From: Sphingobacterium sp.
GTDB taxonomy: Bacteria; Bacteroidota; Bacteroidia; Sphingobacteriales; Sphingobacteriaceae
Reading direction: 5' to 3'
Assembly (NCBI GenBank): GCA_031286695.1
Contig: JAITTY010000006.1
Coordinates: forward strand, 992,001-1,056,000
Length of the DNA stretch: 64,000 nucleotides
Shown: one piece after another, positions 16,938 through 25,269 of the stretch
Layout of the letters: every line of letters starts with the position of its first letter
Position numbering within the stretch: the stretch's first letter is position 1
Notes under the pieces: model-generated
The model's database searches: none
The model's input: the letters and a program-made list of their open reading frames with translations, nothing else
What the model was told of the DNA's origin: nothing
Translations under genes and position numbers: made by a program

Positions 16938-18086
16938 ATGAATCATGCAACACCATATAGAAGCAGGAATTATCGAATTTCCCAAAAAGGAAAAGCAACG
17001 CAATTTACACCAAAGAATTGCCAAGCTGCTGGTCAGAAATCTAAGGGACAAAGACGCTTCAAGTATCTTAACCGAAAAGAGGAACACAGCACCTTTATCC
17101 ATGCTGCCAATGATTTTTTAAAAAATATCTTTTTGCCAAAGGTTGAGCAGGAATTTGACTCCGCTAAAATCGATCGCCAAGCAGATCGGCAACTGCAAAG
17201 TTCCCTTAAAAGGCTGGAAAACCGTTTTGGTTTTCGGATTCCCGAATATGATGTTATAAATCTCGATTATAAATGGAATCTCTGTCTTTATTATGTTGAT
17301 CAGGAAATTGGTAAACGAACACTTCCATATGTTACTTCTACGGCTCATATTGAATATGATGAGAAGGAAAAATATCATATCTGCATTTCGGAGCAGGTTA
17401 ATGCCAGTAGCCGTTTGTTTTATGTTCCGGTGCTTCCGCTTAAACGATTGCTTTCCGATAAGGGCAAAAGAAAAGGCGCATTGCTATTACAGTCCGTTCT
17501 TTCCTTTCTATACCTCCACGCCGGATTGCCCTTCTATACTGATGATTGCTCATTTCTAAATGGGGAAATAGATTGCTTATACCAATGGAGTCAGGAATCT
17601 GATGATGAAGAATTTATAACCTTCATAAACAAAGAGCTGTCTGAGGCAATGGATATTGGATTCTGTATTTGGAAGAAAATATCCAATTACCAAAACTTAT
17701 CGTATTTACAAAATCGTTTGATATCCTTTAAGCCAAAGAATGGATTTGATGCAGCTTGTTTGGAACTGGCACAAAGAGTTAGTCAACTGTTGGCACAATT
17801 TGATACAGGTAATATATTTAAGTATGCCAGTCCAGTGGATGATCATGTAGAGTATGAAACTCATTTGCTACACTATTCATTTTCTTTTATCCATGATTTA
17901 AAAGGAGGGTTGTTCGTAGAACTAAAAGAAATGCTGGAAAATCAATTACAGGAATGTTATTTAGATCAATCTCTGTTAGTTAAACGCAGGTTTGATGGTA
18001 ACGAACAAACTAGCATTGGCTTAACATATGAAATTTCGGTGTTGGCATTAATGGAAGATCTAATTGAATTACTCTTAAATTTTTGA
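16938..18086 (+). CDS. PRTRC system protein F-like
   Basis: A 382-residue mostly helical protein in the position of PRTRC protein F, between the ubiquitin-like C protein and the E2-like B protein. It has a basic N-terminus (YRSRNYRISQKGKATQF) and no catalytic motif that I can point to. It is 3 bp from the B gene, so the two are co-translated. The name is given mainly from gene order and length. It may act as a scaffold or substrate adaptor of the cassette, but this is inference. Confidence 0.7.
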   Translation: MNHATPYRSRNYRISQKGKATQFTPKNCQAAGQKSKGQRRFKYLNRKEEHSTFIHAANDFLKNIFLPKVEQEFDSAKIDRQADRQLQSSLKRLENRFGFRIPEYDVINLDYKWNLCLYYVDQEIGKRTLPYVTSTAHIEYDEKEKYHICISEQVNASSRLFYVPVLPLKRLLSDKGKRKGALLLQSVLSFLYLHAGLPFYTDDCSFLNGEIDCLYQWSQESDDEEFITFINKELSEAMDIGFCIWKKISNYQNLSYLQNRLISFKPKNGFDAACLELAQRVSQLLAQFDTGNIFKYASPVDDHVEYETHLLHYSFSFIHDLKGGLFVELKEMLENQLQECYLDQSLLVKRRFDGNEQTSIGLTYEISVLALMEDLIELLLNF

Positions 18087-18089
18087 AGT

Positions 18090-18800
18090 ATGTCTTATCA
18101 AGCAATTGAATTTAATAGTTTGTTTGTGCCTAAAATCGCTTTAGTGATGTTTGAGCAGCAGGGGGGCAATGATAATCGGTACTATATCGAGCGGTATGAT
18201 ATTGGTTTGAATGGCAAGCCACTAAATGCGCACCCGCTCACAGAACAGGAATTAGCACAATTCGTAGAGGTATTTAAATCCTCAACCCAAAGTAATTTGG
18301 ATTATATGGTACCGGAGGGGATTCTTCCCGAAAATGTGCTATACCTTGACCCAAATAATAAGGGCGGGTTAATCATTTGGTACACCAAAGCACAGACGAA
18401 AAGATTGTTTTTTGTCGATAACCTTAATTTGAAAAATGATCTGGCTGAAATTCCTGCGCTGCTATGGTGCGTTAGAGATCATAAATTATATCTGTATGCG
18501 CTTAAAGATAACTGCCGTCCTGATGCTTCTACCCAGTTGTATGAAGCTCCTTTCTTTAACATGTATATAGATGGTAAGGTGTGCCTGGGTACCGTTTCCA
18601 CAGATGTAAGCGCTGCTGGTTCATTGGAAGAATTTATAGCCACTTGGCAGTCCTTCTTTTTTGATAGTTATTTTAGTCATCCCATCAGCAATAGCTATGC
18701 CCTTATCGAGTTGTGGCAGGGCTTATTGGGTACTGGTAGGGCTTTTCCAAAAAAGCAATTAAAAAAAGTAGGATTTAATTTAAAAAAACTGCTGTCATGA
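18090..18800 (+). CDS. PRTRC system protein B, E2-like (Prok-E2_D type)
   Basis: A 236-residue protein of the PRTRC-B family, related to ubiquitin-conjugating E2 enzymes. The segment APFFNMYIDGKVCLGT (153-168) closely mirrors the E2 active-site flap (HPN...DGxICL), which places the likely catalytic cysteine at C165. Such a cysteine would carry a ubiquitin-like protein as a thioester. It overlaps the E1-like gene by 4 bp, and the candidate ubiquitin-like gene is two genes upstream. Together these make a minimal activation and conjugation set. Confidence 0.83.
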   Translation: MSYQAIEFNSLFVPKIALVMFEQQGGNDNRYYIERYDIGLNGKPLNAHPLTEQELAQFVEVFKSSTQSNLDYMVPEGILPENVLYLDPNNKGGLIIWYTKAQTKRLFFVDNLNLKNDLAEIPALLWCVRDHKLYLYALKDNCRPDASTQLYEAPFFNMYIDGKVCLGTVSTDVSAAGSLEEFIATWQSFFFDSYFSHPISNSYALIELWQGLLGTGRAFPKKQLKKVGFNLKKLLS

Positions 18801-19606
18801 TTTCTTTAGAACATAAACAAAGATTACATTTTTTGGATAGTTATCTGGCCAATCCTACAAACCCTTTGATTCTGCATTTAATTGGAGCAGGGGGTACAGG
18901 CTCCGCGATGCTATCTTCATTGGCTCGGTTACAGATAACATTACTGGCTATGGGACACCCCGGTTTCGACCTTATCCTTTGGGATGATGATGTGGTAACA
19001 GAATTCAATATTGGAAGGCAGCTTTTTTCTCCCGCCGAATTAGGTCTTCCTAAATCTGTTGCTCTTATCAATAGGATAAACAGATTTATGGGCTTCGACT
19101 GGAAAGCTCAGGTTGTTAAATTTCCAGTTTTAGAAAGACTTTCTAATGATCAGGATTTGATCGGCTCCATTTATATTACCTGCGTAGATAATGTAAAAGC
19201 GCGGTTCGATCTTGTCCACACTATTGATAATTTTTTATACAGTGGATTCAGTAGAAATACACCACGCTATTGGTTAGATATTGGAAATTCTAAGGACTTT
19301 GGGCAGGCCGTCCTCAGTACAATAGGAGAAGTGAAGCAACCGGACGTATCTATAGGTAAAACCATTGCTCACCTTCCATCTGTCATTGAGGAATATGGGG
19401 AGCTACTCGTTAATTCGGAAGAGCAAGACGATACGCCAAGTTGTTCGATAGAGGATGCCCTCAAAAAGCAGAGCCTTTTTATAAATTCAACACTGGCGTT
19501 ATTGGCTACCGATATTTTGAGCGATTTATTTATCTATGGTAAGATCAGTGAAAGAGGATTTTTTCTGAATCTAAAAAACAAAACCTGTCAGCCCCTTAAA
19601 GTTTAG
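18797..19606 (+). CDS. PRTRC system ThiF-family (E1-like) adenylyltransferase
   Basis: A 269-residue ThiF/E1-like protein. The nucleotide-binding loop is GAGGTGS (30-36), followed by an acidic pair in LILWDDDVV. Cysteine candidates for thioester transfer are ITCVDN and, better, DTPSCSIEDALKKQSLFIN near residue 214, which resembles the active-site region of ThiF proteins. It should adenylate the C-terminus of the ubiquitin-like protein. It overlaps PRTRC-B by 4 bp and is the last gene before a strong terminator. PRTRC A (JAB), D and ParB genes are not seen nearby. Confidence 0.87.
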   Translation: MISLEHKQRLHFLDSYLANPTNPLILHLIGAGGTGSAMLSSLARLQITLLAMGHPGFDLILWDDDVVTEFNIGRQLFSPAELGLPKSVALINRINRFMGFDWKAQVVKFPVLERLSNDQDLIGSIYITCVDNVKARFDLVHTIDNFLYSGFSRNTPRYWLDIGNSKDFGQAVLSTIGEVKQPDVSIGKTIAHLPSVIEEYGELLVNSEEQDDTPSCSIEDALKKQSLFINSTLALLATDILSDLFIYGKISERGFFLNLKNKTCQPLKV

Positions 19607-19620
19607 GGGCTTTTTTTTTT
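19590..19620 (+). terminator. terminator of the ssb-PRTRC block
   Basis: AGCCCCTAAA-type arms (19590-19611) with TTTAGGGGCT pairing back, followed by ten T residues. It overlaps the last codons of the ThiF-like gene. It is a textbook intrinsic terminator. Confidence 0.92.
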
Positions 19621-19760
19621 GCCGCCCCGAATCTCCTTCTTTCAGGGAAATTAGGGGCGCTGAAAAGCGGAGCTGTACACATTGTTCCGTTACTCTTCAC
19701 AATAAGTACAGCGGAATATTTAAGCTTAAAGATTATAGTCCCTTTGGCAAGATCCGATTT

Positions 19761-20039
19761 CTATTTTATATCATCAGTTTTGATATATTGGGATAGGTCA
19801 ATTGGGGAAATATGATCCTGTTGATCTTCTTCATCCTCTGTTTCCATTACCTGACTTGGTGGTTTAATTAATTGGTCAGCTTGCTCTTTGATTTTTGTGG
19901 GTACATTCATTTCCATTCTCAAGTGGCAATGAGGACAAACTATAAAGTTCATATACAATAGATCAGTAATCGAGAACATAACACGCTCATTGCAACGGGG
20001 GCAGATTAATCCTGCTTTTCTTTCGGTTCCATTTGGCAT
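19761..20039 (-). CDS. small zinc-ribbon protein, 92 aa
   Basis: Two CxxC knuckles, CPRC (13-16) and CPHC (36-39), separated by 19 residues, make a zinc ribbon. A charged acidic tail follows (METEDEEDQQDHISPID). The protein could bind DNA, RNA or another protein. It is on the opposite strand to the PRTRC block, 49 bp downstream of the 225-aa gene in the same direction, so they may share a transcript. It is of the type often found among accessory genes of mobile elements. Its target is unknown. Confidence 0.65.
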   Translation of the reverse strand: MPNGTERKAGLICPRCNERVMFSITDLLYMNFIVCPHCHLRMEMNVPTKIKEQADQLIKPPSQVMETEDEEDQQDHISPIDLSQYIKTDDIK

Positions 20040-20088
20040 TTTAGTAGTTTTTTTTGTTAGGGTAAATGAAGATAAAACCGTTTATTGA

Positions 20089-20766
20089 TTACCATTCAAA
20101 ACCACTGTAATCAAAATCATTGTCGCTTAATTCCATATTTGAAATTTCGCATTTTAAACGCTTAGCCTCCGCATTCAAAAATGCTTCATATTCTTGATAT
20201 TCCTTAGTACTATAAACGCCACGTTTAAGCAAAACGGATAGTTTTCTGAATGCTTTCTTCCCACCACCCAATAAAAAGAAGTCGTGGTTTATACTTCTCA
20301 TGTATTGGTAAATATATTTGTTACCAGGATAAAGCGCATCTTCAATATAAGGAATAAGATTTCCAGCTCCGGTAGGATCATAGGCGTACATGACTTTTTC
20401 AAGCCAGAACTCAATAAGGAGGATTTGAGCAATATCAAACTTATTTGTTTCTGAGTACCGCATATTGTACTTCAGTGCGGTCAATGAAAATAGAAAATGT
20501 ACCCATGATATTTGAACACCTAGATAGGATGCTGGCTCATGTGTCAGGTGATTTCTGGATGCTTTCAATCGGCTTCCTTCTTTGGCTTTGCGTATCTCAT
20601 AGGAAAATCCACTTAAAAGGGTATCCCTGTTATCAAATCCATCGGTGTGTATCTTATCTTCATCATTCCAGAATTTTGAAATAACGTCGTAAAAATTATT
20701 AAGGTCGTCATATGTCCCCCATAACTCTATGCCGTAGCCGTGCTTTGTTGGAATTAAATATAGCAT
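20089..20766 (-). CDS. DUF6904-like hypothetical protein, 225 aa
   Basis: Opens MLYLIPTKHGYGIELWGTYDD, which I associate with the DUF6904 family; I could not check this. A middle segment is rich in aromatic residues (SWVHFLFSLTALKYNMRY). The last part is acidic (LSDNDFDYSGFEW). There is no signal peptide or membrane segment. It is the likely first gene of a two-gene reverse-strand unit with the zinc-ribbon gene. Function unknown. Confidence 0.6.
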   Translation of the reverse strand: MLYLIPTKHGYGIELWGTYDDLNNFYDVISKFWNDEDKIHTDGFDNRDTLLSGFSYEIRKAKEGSRLKASRNHLTHEPASYLGVQISWVHFLFSLTALKYNMRYSETNKFDIAQILLIEFWLEKVMYAYDPTGAGNLIPYIEDALYPGNKYIYQYMRSINHDFFLLGGGKKAFRKLSVLLKRGVYSTKEYQEYEAFLNAEAKRLKCEISNMELSDNDFDYSGFEW

Positions 20767-20937
20767 GATAAATTTTTATGGCTTACAGTTTTGTTTCCCT
20801 AAAATAAATTAGGTTTTTATACATTCTAATATAATCAAATTATTATACTTTAATCACTCAGGAAAATTAAGATTTTAATATTTGAGGAGTGTTACGTCAT
20901 GATTATGAATCTTAAACATAGAGGTCAAAATCCAAAA

Positions 20938-20970
20938 AACCAATGGGAAGCATTTGCTTCCCATTGGTTA
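20938..20970 (-). terminator. terminator of the 88-aa gene
   Basis: AACCAATGGGAAGC and GCTTCCCATTGGTT form a 14-bp stem. On the reverse strand it is followed by TTTTTT. It starts at the stop codon of the 20968-21234 gene. Confidence 0.88.
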
Positions 20971-21234
20971 CTTTTTCTTTGCTAATTGTTCGGTAAGTTT
21001 TAAGAGATTTGATTTCTCCAATAAGTTGATCCTGAGCTGGCCCAGCTCCTCAATCAATTGGTTTGGAATGCAAGCTATTAGCTGACCCTTTCGTTCCTTT
21101 ATTCCATTGTCTATCATCTCAGCTAGTAATAAAGTTAAGCTCCTGCTGAGCGTAAAATTATGCTTAACAGACTCATCCATTCCTGGCCCTGCCAGTAACA
21201 TTTGGTAGAACCAATTCAATTCTTCATTTTCCAT
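20968..21234 (-). CDS. small helical hypothetical protein next to the mobilization genes
   Basis: An 88-residue, mostly helical protein (MENEELNWFYQMLLAGPGMDE...), ending in a lysine-rich tail (LTEQLAKKK). No family recognised. It is divergent from the mobilization genes across the candidate oriT and has its own strong terminator. Small genes at this place are common in Bacteroidota elements; it might regulate transfer, but that is only positional inference. Confidence 0.6.
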   Translation of the reverse strand: MENEELNWFYQMLLAGPGMDESVKHNFTLSRSLTLLLAEMIDNGIKERKGQLIACIPNQLIEELGQLRINLLEKSNLLKLTEQLAKKK

Positions 21235-21288
21235 ATCACTTCTTTTTTAAGGTTCTATGCAAAGTTCAGAATTTTGTGTGTTTTCCAC

Positions 21289-21510
21289 TTAGCCGATATT
21301 CGGCTAACCCTGGGAATTGTATCACAGGCTAGGTAATTTTGTAAAAGGCTTTAAGATCAATAACCAGGAACTTCAGATCTAGGGCTTGCCTGACTTCGTG
21401 CGCAAACGGCAAGATGTACCGATGTATCACAATCGGGATATTTGCTCCCCTTACTCGGAACTCGTGGGGAGGTTTTTATAAGGATATTATTTGATTTTGT
21501 GTAAAGGATA
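21289..21510. other. candidate origin of transfer (oriT) upstream of mobA/mobB
   Basis: The gap before the mobilization genes is dense in inverted repeats. These are TTAGCCGA/TCGGCTAA (21289-21307), CTTGCC (21385-21390) with GGCAAG (21408-21413), and CTCCCC (21445-21450) with GGGGAG (21466-21471) followed by five T. TGTATCACA occurs twice (21318-21326 and 21423-21431), and once more after the relaxase gene (23173-23181). oriT sites usually lie just upstream of the relaxase operon and have such structure. The nick site cannot be read from the sequence alone. Confidence 0.55.
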
Positions 21511-21515
21511 AAGTG

Positions 21516-21905
21516 ATGGAAAAGAAGAATAAAATCAGAGACAAATGGCTACACCTTCGACTCAACGAAGAGGAATATGCTAAACTATTAAAGCAGTTTC
21601 AACAGACTGGAGAGCGTAAGCTTAGTGCTTATTCAAGAAAAATACTTATGGGAAAACCCATGATTAAGGAAGTCAGAAATGCTTCTTTACAGGAGGTACT
21701 TGCAGTACTGATGAAACTTCAAAATGATCTGAACGGCATCGCCAATAACTACAATCAGATGGTCAAAAAACTACATACCACAAGTTCAGATGTGGGGCTT
21801 CGTTTATGGTTGCGGTCCTGTGAAAAGCAATGGGATCAGACTGTTAATCAGATCAAACTGGTAAGTGAATTTGTATCTAAAACTGGTGATAAATGGTTGC
21901 AGTAA
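21516..21905 (+). CDS. mobilization accessory protein (MobA/MobC-like, relaxosome)
   Basis: A 129-residue protein with an N-terminal ribbon-helix-helix-like part (WLHLRLNEEEYAKLLKQFQQTG, then SAYSRKILMG) and a helical C-terminal half. This is the bacterial mobilization family that nicks or bends oriT together with the relaxase. In CTnDOT-like elements the equivalent gene is called mobA. ATG 21516 is preferred to GTG 21513; the purine stretch AAAGGATAAAG lies just upstream. It overlaps the relaxase gene by 13 bp. Confidence 0.85.
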   Translation: MEKKNKIRDKWLHLRLNEEEYAKLLKQFQQTGERKLSAYSRKILMGKPMIKEVRNASLQEVLAVLMKLQNDLNGIANNYNQMVKKLHTTSSDVGLRLWLRSCEKQWDQTVNQIKLVSEFVSKTGDKWLQ

Positions 21906-23152
21906 TAGGTGCAGGGCAGTCTATAAGAAGAGCATTTTTCTATAATGAAAACAAGGTTGGAGAGCAAAATGCGACGCTACTAAGCGTAAATAATATGCCC
22001 TCTGAAAAGGTGTATGAAGATGCCGATTTACGGCTGAAAATGCTGCTAAGGTTGACGTCTATAAGACCTGATGTCAAGACTAATACTGTCCATATATCGC
22101 TAAATTTTTCACCTGAAGAGCGACTGTCCGATGAGAAAATGAAACAGATCGCAGGCGACTATATGGACAAAATAGGTTTCGGAAGGCAACCATATATGGT
22201 ATATCGTCACCATGATAGCGGCCATGAACATATGCACATTGTCACCACTAATATTACTTATGAGGGTGATCGGATCACCTTGCATAATATCGGGGTCAAT
22301 AAGTCAGAACCAGCAAGAAAGGAGATTGAACGCAAGTATGGACTGATTCGGGCCGAAGCCCAGAGCAAACAACCATTTGAACTGAAACCTGCAGATTACG
22401 GAAAGGTGAAATACGGAAAGTTACCTACCCAAAAGGCGATATCGGCAGTGCTCGCACAAGTAATCGATCAGTATAAATATACTTCTATCCATGGGTTAAA
22501 TGCGATTTTGAGTTTATATAATGTCCGCGCTGACCAGGGTGAAGAGGGTAGTCGAATCAGGGCATATAATGGATTACAATTTCGTGTTATTGATGAGAGT
22601 GGAATACCTGTAGGTAAGCCTGTTAAAGCAAGCTTATTTTATGATAAACCTACGCTTAAATCGCTTAGAAAACGCTTCTTGAAAAATGATATTGAAAGGC
22701 AAAAGCACAAGAAATCCCTTGCCGCTACGATAAATTTTACCCTTAAATCCAAACAGCCAAAGTCTGTTGCAGAACTGGCCGAGCATTTAAAAAAGGAAGA
22801 TATCAGGTTGATTCCGAGACTGAGTAAAGAAGGTATAATGTATGGTATTACTTATGTGAATTTGAAAAACAAGACCGTTTTTAATGGTCGGGAACTAGGA
22901 AAAGAGTTTGCGGCAAAGGCACTATTGGAAAAGATTCACCTGCCAATTAAGAGTGAATTGAAGTCCGCAATAATTGGTGTTAATACTCCTGATTACATTA
23001 AAACCAGTACTGAAGTAGTACCAAAAATAAGTTGGAGTTCTTATGAACAATTGGACGAAAAATCTATGCTGGAACTGCTTACCAGTTATGAATTTGCAGC
23101 TTCTGCAGTCCCAAATGTATGGAAGAAGAAACGGCGAAAAAAGAGAAGATAA
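21893..23152 (+). CDS. relaxase/mobilization nuclease (MobB-like, MOBP type)
   Basis: A 419-residue relaxase. The three-histidine metal motif is seen in YRHHDSGHEHMHIV (H107, H111, H113, H115 region), and the likely DNA-linking tyrosine is Y17 in FFYNENKV. After about residue 150 the C-terminal part is charged and ends KKKRRKKRR. It should nick oriT and carry the strand to a recipient. It is coupled to the accessory gene by a 13-bp overlap and is followed by a coupling protein gene 46 bp later. No transfer-pore genes are present, so it depends on a helper or on lost genes. Confidence 0.92.
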   Translation: MVAVIGAGQSIRRAFFYNENKVGEQNATLLSVNNMPSEKVYEDADLRLKMLLRLTSIRPDVKTNTVHISLNFSPEERLSDEKMKQIAGDYMDKIGFGRQPYMVYRHHDSGHEHMHIVTTNITYEGDRITLHNIGVNKSEPARKEIERKYGLIRAEAQSKQPFELKPADYGKVKYGKLPTQKAISAVLAQVIDQYKYTSIHGLNAILSLYNVRADQGEEGSRIRAYNGLQFRVIDESGIPVGKPVKASLFYDKPTLKSLRKRFLKNDIERQKHKKSLAATINFTLKSKQPKSVAELAEHLKKEDIRLIPRLSKEGIMYGITYVNLKNKTVFNGRELGKEFAAKALLEKIHLPIKSELKSAIIGVNTPDYIKTSTEVVPKISWSSYEQLDEKSMLELLTSYEFAASAVPNVWKKKRRKKRR

Positions 23153-23198
23153 ATTGAATTTTGGCCCAAAATTGTATCACAAAAAATAACAAAAGCAT

Positions 23199-25142
23199 AT
23201 GTCAACAGGTGAAAACGAACAAGCATTGAGAAAGATAATTGACATGATCAGGTGGATCGCCTTAGCTGTCTTACTACTCCATTTTTATTATTATTTGTAT
23301 CACTTTTTCTCGACAATCGGTCTTTCTTGGCCGTTCTTTGATCGCATATTGGATAACATTGTCAAGACCGGTATGTTTAATAATTTCCATAAATCAAAGT
23401 TGATTGCACTGGGGTTTCTAACTTTATCTTTAGTAGGAGTTAAAGGGAAAAAGAGTGACAAAATCAGTTTTAAACAGGTAATAATTTATTTAGTTAGCGG
23501 TCTGGTCTGCTATTTTATAGGGTATTATTTATTTAAAATCTACTTACCTGCGATCTTTCTGGCCTGTAGTTATATAGCCATTACAATCATTGGGGTTGTA
23601 CTAATAATTACTGGAGGTACTTACTTGAGTAGAATTATCAAAGATGCCTTATCAGATGATATCTTTAATGAGGAAAATGAGACATTTCCCCAGGAAGAGC
23701 GATTGATGGAGAATGATTTTAGTATCAATTTGCCAGCAGTTTATCAGCTAAAAAATAAGAAGAGGAAAAGCTGGATCAATATCATATCACCCCAAAGGGG
23801 AGTGCTCGTATTAGGTACTCCTGGGGCTGGTAAGAGTTATTTTGCTATCCGACATGTAATCACTCAGCATATTAGAAAAGGGTTTACCATGTTCGTTTAT
23901 GATTTTAAAATGCCTGATCTTTCTCTGATTGCATATAATACCTGGTTAAATAATAAGGATAAATTTAGTGAGAATAGCCAATGCTTCTTTATCAATTTTG
24001 ATGATCTTTCAAGGTCTCACAGATGTAATCCACTCGATCCTGTAGGCATGAATGATATTACTGACGCAGCAGAATCAGCTCGTACTATTTTATTAGGGTT
24101 AAATAGGCAGTGGACGACCAAGCAGGGCGATTTCTTTATTGAATCACCCATAAATTTCCTGACCGCATTAATATGGTTTTTACGCAAATACCAGGATGGG
24201 GAGTTCTGCACCTTACCCCACGTCTTAGAATTAATGCAGGTGCCATATGACAAATTGTTTAGTGTGCTCAGAACAGAACCGGAGATAGAAGTATTGATCA
24301 ATCCGTTTATAAATGCTTTTCAGAATGGGGCAATGGAGCAGTTGGAGGGACAAATTGGATCGGCAAAGATTGCATTAGCCAGGCTGTCTTCTCCCCAGTT
24401 ATATTACGTGCTCAGTGGTAATGATTTTACGCTTGATATTAATGATCCGGAGCATCCAAAGATAGTATGTATGGGTAATAACCCTCAGAAAATACAGATA
24501 TATGGGGCGGTGCTGTCACTGTTTGTTAACCGTTTAATTAAGATTGTAAACCAGAAGGGAAAGCTGAAATCGAGCCTCGTTTTTGACGAGTTTCCGACGA
24601 TTTACCTCAACCGAATGGATAGTTTAATTGCAACTGCGCGTAGCAACAAAGTCTCTACTACATTAGGAATTCAAGACCTTTCACAGTTAAGAATGGACTA
24701 CGGAAAGGAGCAGGCGGACGTTATTATGGGGATCGTCGGCAACATAATTTCGGGTCAAGTGACGGGAGATACAGCTAAACTCTTATCTGAACGGATCGGC
24801 CGTATTATGCAGGATCGGCAAAGCCTGTCGATTAATCGTAATGATACCTCGATAAGCAAATCAAAACAACTGGAAGCTGCGGTTCCTGCATCTAAAATTG
24901 CGGCATTATCCAGTGGTGAGTTTGTTGGAATGGTGGCCGATACACCAGATCAAAAGATCGCATTGAAAGCATTTTATTGTGAAATTCAGAATGATCACGA
25001 CGCATTAAAACGAGAAGAGGATGGGTATAAACCAATTCCTGTTATTTCAAAAGTTAAACAGGAATTGGTCTTGAATAATTATAATTTAATCAGGGAAGAA
25101 ATTAAAGATATTATTGAAGCTGAAATCCAAAAACTGATTTAG
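23199..25142 (+). CDS. type IV coupling protein (VirD4/TraG, MobC-like)
   Basis: A 647-residue membrane ATPase. About four transmembrane segments lie in residues 15-145, then Walker A GTPGAGKS (206-213) and Walker B SSLVFDEFP (D463, E464). The family brings the relaxase-DNA complex to a type IV secretion channel. It corresponds to MobC of CTnDOT-like elements and follows the relaxase gene, as usual. After it the tra genes expected of a self-transmissible element are missing; AT-rich cargo begins instead. Confidence 0.92.
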   Translation: MSTGENEQALRKIIDMIRWIALAVLLLHFYYYLYHFFSTIGLSWPFFDRILDNIVKTGMFNNFHKSKLIALGFLTLSLVGVKGKKSDKISFKQVIIYLVSGLVCYFIGYYLFKIYLPAIFLACSYIAITIIGVVLIITGGTYLSRIIKDALSDDIFNEENETFPQEERLMENDFSINLPAVYQLKNKKRKSWINIISPQRGVLVLGTPGAGKSYFAIRHVITQHIRKGFTMFVYDFKMPDLSLIAYNTWLNNKDKFSENSQCFFINFDDLSRSHRCNPLDPVGMNDITDAAESARTILLGLNRQWTTKQGDFFIESPINFLTALIWFLRKYQDGEFCTLPHVLELMQVPYDKLFSVLRTEPEIEVLINPFINAFQNGAMEQLEGQIGSAKIALARLSSPQLYYVLSGNDFTLDINDPEHPKIVCMGNNPQKIQIYGAVLSLFVNRLIKIVNQKGKLKSSLVFDEFPTIYLNRMDSLIATARSNKVSTTLGIQDLSQLRMDYGKEQADVIMGIVGNIISGQVTGDTAKLLSERIGRIMQDRQSLSINRNDTSISKSKQLEAAVPASKIAALSSGEFVGMVADTPDQKIALKAFYCEIQNDHDALKREEDGYKPIPVISKVKQELVLNNYNLIREEIKDIIEAEIQKLI

Positions 25143-25269
25143 TAAATCTATTTTTTCAAAATAAAGGGAAATTTATACAAAGTTGTTTTTAATGCTTGAT
25201 AGATTTCATTATTTTGGTAATGCCAAACTAAAAAAATTATTATACTAATTTTTACCTAAAACTAATTTT

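Noticed and set aside
23291..23304. Fourth TTGTATCAC near the start of the coupling-protein gene
   Set aside because: It encodes residues of the coupling protein in frame and differs at the last base, so it is probably coincidental.
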